Notes under the pieces: model-generated | Database searches by the model: none | What the model was told of the DNA's origin: nothing | Seen by the model: only the letters and a program-made list of their open reading frames with translations | Made by a program: the position numbers and the translations under genes | NCBI GenBank assembly: GCA_051881895.1 | Contig: JBJEQT010000123.1 | Location: forward strand, 1-10,304 | DNA: 10,304 bases | Direction of reading: 5' to 3' | Source: UBA3818 sp051881895 | GTDB taxonomy: Bacteria; Bacillota; Clostridia; Oscillospirales; Ruminococcaceae | In this document: piece after piece, positions 4,843 to 10,304 of the stretch | Layout: each line of letters begins with the position of its first letter | Position numbering within the stretch: the stretch's first letter is position 1

Positions 4843-7800
4843 CTATTCAATGGATTTTAAAGATTCCACCATGCTGACCTTTTTTAGTTTAAAATGCATC
4901 ACCAAATTGACCAGGAAGGAAAATGCCATCGTCAGTGCCGCGGAGTAAACAAAGCTGGCCCATTTGATCGTTCGGCCGAACATTACGATGTCTGTCTCCG
5001 CTGTGATGACTACATAATGGTGCAAAAGAACTCCCAGCCCCAACCCAATCACCGCTCCTAACAGGGTCAGGAAAATATTTTCCCTGAAAATATAGGCGGA
5101 CACTTCTTTATCGTTAAATCCGAGCACTTTAATGGTGGCAATTTCGCGTACCCGCTCGGTAATGTTGATATTTGAGAGGTTATATAAAACAACAAATGCC
5201 AGCGATCCGGCGGAAACAATCAGCACCAGCATAACATAGGTCATGCTGTGTATCATATCCTTAAACTGGTCTTTGACTGTAGCGGTGTCTGATATCGCCA
5301 GCACACTGTCGGAAGAGACCAGCCGGCTGGAAATCTCTTCTTGCACCTGCTCACTTGGCTGTACCAGAACAGACTGCACCATATTGTATGATGGCGCCTG
5401 CCCGAACGATTTCTCATATGCCTGCGGCGTCATGTAAAGATAGTTGTTGGTATAATGCTCTGTAATCGCATTGACGACAACGGTATAAGACTGATGCTCT
5501 GTGTCTGTCACCGTGATGCTGTCCCCCGCTTCCACGCCGAGAAAAGACGCCATTTTTTCGGTAAGGATCACGCCTTCCTGCGATAAGGAAAGCGGATTTT
5601 TCCCCCGGCGGGTTTGAAGCGTAATGAAATCATCCAGGCGGTCGGGATCTTTTGCCACAAACAGGTAAATGTCATAGGATTTTCCGCTGGGTGATTTGAC
5701 TGTCATCGATTCCTGCCGGACATACATGGACTGGCTCACCTGTTCATTGTCAAACAAAATGGCTTCCACCCGGTCCTTTTCCTGATCGGAAATGTCCTCC
5801 TGCAAAACCGTTGTCAGGTCATAGTGATACAATTCTCCAAACTGAATTCCCACGATATCTCGGATGGAATCATACATACCGAATCCGGTGACCATCAAAG
5901 CGCTGCATCCGGCGATGCCAACCACCGTCATGAGCATTCGCTTTTTATACCGGAACAGGTTGCGGAATGTGACCTTATAGCTGAAAGAAAGCCGGTTCCA
6001 CAAAAATCCGATCCGCTCCAGCAGCACCCTTTTCCCTGCCTGCGGGGCTTTGGGGCGCATCAGCAAAGCAGGCTGTTCTTTCATGGCATGCCCGCACGAA
6101 AACAAAACGGTAACCAAAACCGTCACAGCGGCAGCAAACGTAGAAGCAGCGGCGGTTCCAAGCCAAAAAGGTGTACGGGCCGGTATCATCGTGTAAAGGA
6201 TTCCATACGCGTTATAGATGATCGTCGGGAACAGATACATGCCAACCGCCAGTCCGGTAATGCTTCCTGCAATCGTCGCCACCAGCGCATAAATCAGAAA
6301 CTTGGAAGCGATTGCCCCGGACCGATAGCCCAGCGCTTTTAATGTACCGATCTGTGTGCGCTGTTCTTCCACCATCCGGGTCATGGTCGTCAGGCAAACC
6401 AACGCGGCTACTAACAGGAAAAATGCCGGAAAAACCTTTGCAATGGCGGAAATTCTGTCCGCATCATCACCAAAATCTGAATGGCCGGGATAATCGGTGC
6501 GATCAAAAACATACCATTCCGGCGTTTTCAGCTCTTCCAGATCTTTTTTCGCCTGGTCAAGTTCTTTTTGGGCGTCGGCGATCTCCTGGTCCGATTCCGC
6601 TTTGCCCTCTTCATATTCTTTTTCTCCGTCGGCAAGCTTTTGCCATCCGTCGGCCAATTCCTGACGGGCGTTCAGGATCTCCTGCCATCCCTCTTCTTTT
6701 CCGTCCCGGAATTCCTGCTCTTTTTCAGCCAATTGTGCCCATCCGTCATCCAATTTCGCACGGGCCGCTTTGAGCTGCTCATAAGCATCGTCCAGCTGCC
6801 TGCCAACATCGTCAAGCTGCTGCCTACTTTGGAGAATCTGCTGTTTCCCCGCGTTCAGCTGCGTCCAACCGTCCGCAAGGGCAGCCTCATTTTGCGCCAA
6901 TTCGCTGTTGACCTGGCGAATCACTGCCAAATGATAAGCGTTTCCCTGCTGGGTCATCCCCGCCGGGTTGGAAAGGTAGCCAGCCAGATCCCCCGCCCAT
7001 CCCTGGCTCGCGTCTGCCTGTGCCAGCGCTGAGAGTTGCCCCACAACCCGCGCCGTGCCTGCCGGATCCGCAGAAGGGTCCGCCAGAATGGACGAAACCG
7101 TTTCTTCGCCGGGCACCAGCGCCCGCACCTGATCGTACTGCGCCTGTCCCTGTGACAGTTCCTGTTCTTTCTGCGCCAGGGTCTTTTCCGCCGCCTCCAG
7201 CTGCGGGAGGGTATCAGCCAACGCCTTTTCGTAATTCGCCTCGCCCTTTTCATACTCCTGCAGGCCGGACAAATATTCTTTTTCACCGTCATTTAATTCC
7301 TGCCGTGCCTGCGCAATCTGCTCTTCCGCTTCGGCGATAGAGTCGTAATATTTCTGTGTGGCGTCTGCCAGTTCTTTTTCGCCGTCTTCCAGTTCTTTTC
7401 GGGCATCCTCCAATTCCTGCCGCGCATCCGACAGTTCCTTCTGCTGGGTCACAATGCCGTCGTCCAATTCTTTTTGGGCGTCGGCGATTTTTTCATCCGC
7501 TTCTTTTCGAACCTCGTCCAGCCGAATCTGTGCCCGTTCTTCTCCCAGTTCTTCCATCGACGGCGTCAGCGACAGAATTTGCCGGCGGTACTCCTGAGAA
7601 TAAGATGAAAGCGTTTCCACGCCATCCGCACGCAGATATATTTCGGTATAACAATCCTCTAAAAAGGCCTCATTCGGCACCATGATAAATGCGTTGACCT
7701 TTCCGCTTCCAATGGTAGACGTTCCGCGGTTGATGCTAATGTAAAGCGGACTTTGAACAATGCCGACAATGGTAAACCGGTTACCGGTCAAGGTATCTGT

Positions 7801-8337
7801 CAGGTCAACATCGGCTTTTCCGGATGTCAGCGTAATGCTGTCCCCCACCCGGAAAGAAACTCCCGAGATCGCTTCCGTAGCCTCTACCACGCATTCGCTC
7901 GGAGACTGCGGGAACCGCCCCTCCAGCAAAAGAGGGACATTCATCATGTCTTTTTCTCCTGCCTGCAGGCTGTCAAAATCATAACCCATGACTTTGACGA
8001 CCTCGCTGTCTCCTTCCACTTCCAGGACCGTATCGACCCAGTGCCCCGGCGCCACCGCCTGTATTCCTTGTATTTCCCGCAAAGCCTGTACATCATCATC
8101 CGTAAATCCCAGCGTGGAAACCAGACGAAAATCGCTGAGATTCTGATCGTTAAAATACGTATCGGCCGTCAGCTTCATATCCGGTCCGGAAACAGTTAAT
8201 CCCGCGAAAAATCCAACGCCGATGGCTATAATGGAAAAAATGGACAGAAAACGATTTCTTGTTTTGAATATTTCCCGGAAAATATCTTTTACAAAAGCAT
8301 TTTTGCTGCGTTTATTCCGTTTTTGACGCGTTACCAC
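4843..8337 (-). CDS. Large FtsX/MacB-type ABC transporter permease with coiled-coil ectodomain
   Basis: This 1164-residue membrane protein contains two FtsX-type units. Predicted membrane segments are near residues 31-52, 633-653, 680-703, 724-750, 800-822, 1030-1053, 1087-1112 and 1126-1148, which is two sets of four. The paired motifs LKALGYRSG (666-674) and IKVLGFNDK (1069-1077) support internal duplication. The first ectodomain (53-632) holds a MacB-periplasmic-core-like part (about 53-260) and then a long coiled coil (about 264-605), broken at about 403-475 by a Pro/Gly-rich hinge, with recurrent LxDG turns. The second ectodomain (823-1029) lacks the coil. The GTG start overlaps the ATPase stop by 7 bases, with GGAGG 7 bases upstream, so translation is probably coupled. 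The ATPase gene precedes it and the DUF4349 lipoprotein gene follows. By family it should move or expel an envelope-associated substrate or transmit force outward; the actual substrate is unknown. Confidence 0.92.
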   Translation of the reverse strand: MVTRQKRNKRSKNAFVKDIFREIFKTRNRFLSIFSIIAIGVGFFAGLTVSGPDMKLTADTYFNDQNLSDFRLVSTLGFTDDDVQALREIQGIQAVAPGHWVDTVLEVEGDSEVVKVMGYDFDSLQAGEKDMMNVPLLLEGRFPQSPSECVVEATEAISGVSFRVGDSITLTSGKADVDLTDTLTGNRFTIVGIVQSPLYISINRGTSTIGSGKVNAFIMVPNEAFLEDCYTEIYLRADGVETLSSYSQEYRRQILSLTPSMEELGEERAQIRLDEVRKEADEKIADAQKELDDGIVTQQKELSDARQELEDARKELEDGEKELADATQKYYDSIAEAEEQIAQARQELNDGEKEYLSGLQEYEKGEANYEKALADTLPQLEAAEKTLAQKEQELSQGQAQYDQVRALVPGEETVSSILADPSADPAGTARVVGQLSALAQADASQGWAGDLAGYLSNPAGMTQQGNAYHLAVIRQVNSELAQNEAALADGWTQLNAGKQQILQSRQQLDDVGRQLDDAYEQLKAARAKLDDGWAQLAEKEQEFRDGKEEGWQEILNARQELADGWQKLADGEKEYEEGKAESDQEIADAQKELDQAKKDLEELKTPEWYVFDRTDYPGHSDFGDDADRISAIAKVFPAFFLLVAALVCLTTMTRMVEEQRTQIGTLKALGYRSGAIASKFLIYALVATIAGSITGLAVGMYLFPTIIYNAYGILYTMIPARTPFWLGTAAASTFAAAVTVLVTVLFSCGHAMKEQPALLMRPKAPQAGKRVLLERIGFLWNRLSFSYKVTFRNLFRYKKRMLMTVVGIAGCSALMVTGFGMYDSIRDIVGIQFGELYHYDLTTVLQEDISDQEKDRVEAILFDNEQVSQSMYVRQESMTVKSPSGKSYDIYLFVAKDPDRLDDFITLQTRRGKNPLSLSQEGVILTEKMASFLGVEAGDSITVTDTEHQSYTVVVNAITEHYTNNYLYMTPQAYEKSFGQAPSYNMVQSVLVQPSEQVQEEISSRLVSSDSVLAISDTATVKDQFKDMIHSMTYVMLVLIVSAGSLAFVVLYNLSNINITERVREIATIKVLGFNDKEVSAYIFRENIFLTLLGAVIGLGLGVLLHHYVVITAETDIVMFGRTIKWASFVYSAALTMAFSFLVNLVMHFKLKKVSMVESLKSIE
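6562..6582 (-). repeat. 21-base direct repeat, copy A
   Basis: Identical over 21 bases to 7468-7488, in the same orientation and reading frame (906 bases apart, divisible by three). It encodes the second IADAQKEL of the permease coiled coil, at residues 586-593. The first mismatches are at 6561 and 6583. Confidence 0.85.
7468..7488 (-). repeat. 21-base direct repeat, copy B
   Basis: Partner of 6562-6582. It encodes the first IADAQKEL of the permease coiled coil, at residues 284-291. Recombination between the copies would remove 302 codons in frame, that is nearly the whole coiled coil. Confidence 0.85.
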
Positions 8338-9035
8338 TCAATCGCCTCCACCGGTACGATGTGAATATTCTTCTCCATGGATTCCACCCGCGCATTTTTT
8401 ATGCGGATGATCCGGTCTGCCATCGGCGTCAAAGCGGAGTTGTGGGTGATTACCACAACTGTGGTTCCGCTTTTCCGGCAGGTGTCCTGCAGCAGTTTCA
8501 AAATGCTTTTTCCGGTCAGATAATCCAACGCGCCGGTTGGCTCATCGCACAAAAGCAGCTTCGGCCGCTTGGCCAGAGCGCGTGCAATGGCAACCCGCTG
8601 CTGTTCGCCGCCAGAAAGCTGCGCCGGAAAGTTGTCCAGCCGTCCGCCCAGCCCCACCTCTTCCAGGATCTGGGCCGCATCCACGGGGTTCGGGCAAATC
8701 TGCGAAGCCAGTTCCACATTTTCCTTGGCGGTCAAATTCTGAACCAGATTATAAAACTGGAACACAAATCCAATGTCGAGCCGCCGGTACTCGATCAATT
8801 CTTTGGCGGAAAAACGGCTGATGTCTTTTCCGTCTACGATTACGCTGCCTCTGGTGCAGTTGTCCATTCCGCCCAGAATATTCAATACCGTGGTTTTTCC
8901 GGCGCCGGACGGTCCGACAATCACGCAGAATTCTCCTTTTTCAATTTCAAAGTTTACACCGTTTGCCGCAGCGATTGTAACCTCGCCCATTTTGTACTCT
9001 TTTACCACATCTTTCATCGTTACAAAAGCAGCCAT
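8331..9035 (-). CDS. ABC transporter ATP-binding protein (MacB/LolD-type)
   Basis: This 234-residue nucleotide-binding subunit has every expected motif: Walker A GPSGAGKTT (41-49), Q-loop Gln93 in VFQFYNL, signature LSGGEQQR (140-147), Walker B LLLCDEPTGALD (160-171, catalytic Glu165) and the H-loop His198 in VVVITHNS. The VFQFYNL and DEPTGALD forms, length and N-terminal pattern place it in the MacB/LolD/FtsE-like group that pairs with FtsX-type permeases rather than with import systems. It should hydrolyse ATP on the cytoplasmic face to drive the permease encoded next. The ATG at 9035 is preceded by AGGAGG with a 6-base gap. The gene overlaps the permease start by 7 bases and opens the operon. 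All catalytic residues are present, so the protein should be active. Confidence 0.96.
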   Translation of the reverse strand: MAAFVTMKDVVKEYKMGEVTIAAANGVNFEIEKGEFCVIVGPSGAGKTTVLNILGGMDNCTRGSVIVDGKDISRFSAKELIEYRRLDIGFVFQFYNLVQNLTAKENVELASQICPNPVDAAQILEEVGLGGRLDNFPAQLSGGEQQRVAIARALAKRPKLLLCDEPTGALDYLTGKSILKLLQDTCRKSGTTVVVITHNSALTPMADRIIRIKNARVESMEKNIHIVPVEAIEW

Positions 9036-9138
9036 CGAACTCCTCCTATCAACCCAAAACGTCTATCTTTTCCCTTTTGGCTGTATTTTCATCTTCCCCT
9101 TTGTCTCGCGGAGAGGAACAATCTTCTTTTCTTATTTT

Positions 9139-9147
9139 ATCATACCA
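9139..9147 (-). promoter_or_regulatory. Probable extended -10 promoter of the ABC operon
   Basis: On the - strand TGG-TATGAT (9147-9139) is an extended -10 element, one base from consensus. No good -35 lies 16-18 bases upstream; TTGAAC is present but too close to pair with it. Transcription would start near 9132, giving a leader of about 97 bases. That leader contains a weak CCAAAA...TTTTGG pairing ahead of the AGGAGG site. The promoter call is tentative. Confidence 0.45.
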
Positions 9148-9210
9148 CACTTGTTCAAAAATCGATGAATAATCCGTAAAAAATCAAAGAAAAGAGCTGG
9201 CCGTCAGCGG

Positions 9211-9239
9211 TTGACTTTTGTCGCTATTTTTTCTATAAT
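9211..9239 (+). promoter_or_regulatory. Sigma-A promoter of guaB
   Basis: TTGACT (9211-9216) and a perfect TATAAT (9234-9239) have the optimal 17-base spacer, making this the strongest promoter in the window. Transcription would start near 9246, with a leader of about 73 bases. It shares TTGACTTTTG with the start of the TSUP promoter. No PurR-type box or purine riboswitch was recognised; the leader is shorter than needed for a riboswitch with an expression platform. Confidence 0.9.
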
Positions 9240-9266
9240 ACAAGGTAATATCAAAGGCAAAATTCA

Positions 9267-9308
9267 GGATAAAAAAGGATAAGCTGTTCTGTTTCAGCGG
9301 ATAAGGAG
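9267..9308 (+). promoter_or_regulatory. guaB leader: GGATAA repeats, small hairpin and ribosome binding site
   Basis: Three GGATAA copies occur (9267-9272, 9277-9282, 9299-9304). The last one leads into the ribosome binding site AAGGAG (9303-9308). A GCTG/CAGC pairing (near 9283-9298) lies between copies two and three. The ribosome binding site is 1 base from the ATG at 9310 but 10 from the in-frame ATG at 9319, so 9319 is the start. Any regulatory role of the repeats is speculative. Confidence 0.4.
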
Positions 9309-9318
9309 AATGGACGTT

Positions 9319-10304
9319 ATGGCATATTTTTATGAAGAACCTTCTCATACTTTTAGTGAGTATCTTCTGGTTCCCGGGTACTCTTCTGCGGAATGTATCC
9401 CCAACAATGTCAGTTTGAAGACCCCTATTGTCAAATTCAAAAAAGGAGAGGAACCCGCGCTGACCTTGAATACCCCTCTGGTATCTGCGATCATGCAGGC
9501 TGTTTCCGGCGAAAAAATGGCGATCGCTTTGGCGCGTGAAGGCGGTATTTCGTTCATCTACGGCTCTCAGTCGATCGAAGACGAGGCTGCCATGGTTTCC
9601 CGTGTGAAAAATTATAAGGCCGGTTTCGTCCGCAGCGACTCCAATATCCGCCCTGACCAGACCTTAAAAGATATTTTGGATTTAAAAGCCAAAACCGGTC
9701 ACTCCACCGTTGCCGTAACGGACGACGGTACCGCTGAGGGCAAGCTGCTGGGTATCGTTACCGGACGGGATTACCGCGTCAGCCGGATGGATCCTGATAC
9801 CAAAGTGTCCGAGTTCATGACGCCTTTTGAAAACTTGATTTACGCCAAAGAAGGCATTACCCTCAAAGAAGCCAACAATATCATTTGGGACCATAAGCTG
9901 AACAGCCTCCCGATTATCGATGACCATCAGCGGCTTGTGTACATGGTGTTCCGCAAAGACTATGATTCGCATAAGGAAAATCCGCTGGAACTTTTGGACG
10001 CTTCCAAACGTTACGTCGTAGGAGCCGGTATCAATACCCGCGACTATGAAGAACGGATTCCCGCCCTGGTCGAGGCCGGCGCAGACGTTCTGTGCATCGA
10101 CTCTTCCGAAGGCTTCTCCGAATGGCAAAAACGCACCCTGGACTGGACGCGCGCCAAATACGGCGATTCGGTCAAAATCGGCGCCGGAAACGTGGTAGAC
10201 CGGGAGGGATTCCTGTTCCTGGCCGAGGCCGGCGCGGACTTTGTAAAAGTCGGTATTGGCGGCGGCTCCATCTGCATTACCCGTGAGCAGAAAGGTATCG
10301 GCCG
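9319..10304 (+). CDS. guaB: IMP dehydrogenase, Tritrichomonas-type, 3' truncated by window end
   Basis: The window holds the first 328 residues of what should be a protein of about 500. The enzyme oxidises IMP to XMP with NAD+, the committed step of guanine nucleotide synthesis, in the cytoplasm. Visible landmarks are the N-terminal barrel start (LNTPLVSAIMQAVSGEKMA), a CBS-pair insertion (about 100-220, with IVTGRDYRV and MTPF), ADVLCIDSSEGFSEW with Asp261, and the catalytic loop GIGGGSICITREQKG with nucleophile Cys319. The sequence follows the T. foetus enzyme closely, as far as I recall it. Catalytic Cys319, Asp261, Lys310 and Arg322 fall at the same residue numbers, which supports both the subtype and the start at 9319. 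That start also has AAGGAG at a normal 10-base distance. The active-site flap and C-terminus lie outside the window. The gene is divergent from the ABC operon and has its own strong promoter. Confidence 0.96.
   Translation, partial: MAYFYEEPSHTFSEYLLVPGYSSAECIPNNVSLKTPIVKFKKGEEPALTLNTPLVSAIMQAVSGEKMAIALAREGGISFIYGSQSIEDEAAMVSRVKNYKAGFVRSDSNIRPDQTLKDILDLKAKTGHSTVAVTDDGTAEGKLLGIVTGRDYRVSRMDPDTKVSEFMTPFENLIYAKEGITLKEANNIIWDHKLNSLPIIDDHQRLVYMVFRKDYDSHKENPLELLDASKRYVVGAGINTRDYEERIPALVEAGADVLCIDSSEGFSEWQKRTLDWTRAKYGDSVKIGAGNVVDREGFLFLAEAGADFVKVGIGGGSICITREQKGIG

Larger units (their letters stand above)
6523..7548 (-). other. Coiled-coil insertion encoded within the permease
   Basis: This stretch encodes permease residues about 264-605: heptad-like Glu/Lys/Gln/Ala/Leu sequence in two arms (about 264-402 and 476-605) around a non-helical hinge. 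Turns such as LDDG, LEDG, LNDG, LADG and YEEG recur, comparable in style to the ectodomain of YhgE/Pip-like proteins. An exact 21-base direct repeat lies near the two ends of the coil (6562-6582 and 7468-7488), both copies encoding IADAQKEL. Confidence 0.8.

Noticed and set aside
6500..7500. Tandem-repeat or CRISPR-like array suggested by recurring short motifs
   Set aside because: The recurring motifs are in-frame codon repeats of the permease coiled coil, degenerate and irregularly spaced, with no repeat-spacer structure.
8361..9179. A 272-codon open frame on the + strand across the ABC ATPase
   Set aside because: It is a shadow of a gene with all catalytic ABC motifs intact, and it has no recognisable domain.
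9240..9318. A purine riboswitch or PurR box controlling guaB
   Set aside because: The leader after the promoter is only about 73 bases, and I could not find the conserved purine aptamer core or the CCGAAC-type PurR box.
9682..10128. A 148-codon open frame on the - strand inside guaB
   Set aside because: It lies antisense to unmistakable IMP dehydrogenase sequence and has no independent support.

Overview
The window reads as a chromosomal core segment of a low-to-moderate GC Gram-positive anaerobe, most likely a spore-forming Clostridia member (Oscillospiraceae or Lachnospiraceae-like). The reasons are strong AGGAGG ribosome binding sites, frequent GTG starts, consensus sigma-A promoters, a SpoVB-type flippase, an anaerobic radical SAM protein and an FtsX-type ABC exporter without outer-membrane partners. 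The taxonomic call is inference. No tRNA, rRNA, insertion sequence, phage gene or CRISPR array was seen, and base composition looks even across the window.

Layout, left to right. (1) 12-45: a terminator, probably shared with a + strand gene that ends before the window. (2) 55-969 (-): PflX-type radical SAM protein. (3) 1120-2661 (-): SpoVB/MOP-superfamily lipid-linked glycan flippase. The 150-base gap between these two genes holds a possible promoter and two small inverted repeats. (4) 2662-2865: divergent promoter region. (5) 2866-3630 (+): TSUP (TauE/SafE, YfcA-like) transporter, ending at a strong bidirectional terminator (3648-3689) that separates it from the convergent operon. (6) 9035 down to 3785 (-): three-gene operon of ABC ATPase, 1164-residue FtsX-type permease with a giant coiled-coil ectodomain, and DUF4349 lipoprotein with a second, C-terminal membrane anchor. 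(7) 9036-9318: divergent promoter region with a near-consensus promoter for (8) 9319-end (+): guaB, IMP dehydrogenase, cut by the window end.

How the genes work together. The ABC operon is the only clear functional unit. ATPase and permease overlap by 7 bases and should form a MacB/FtsX-type mechanotransmission complex, with the lipoprotein as likely extracytoplasmic partner; its substrate or target is unknown. This is the best candidate for an under-described system here. The IMP dehydrogenase closely resembles the Tritrichomonas foetus enzyme, down to identical numbering of the catalytic cysteine. The other genes (radical SAM, flippase, TSUP) are single transcription units with family-level assignments only.

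Several longest-possible reading frames start too early. Ribosome binding sites place the starts of the flippase, the TSUP transporter and the DUF4349 lipoprotein further downstream, and fix the guaB start at the second of two in-frame ATGs.
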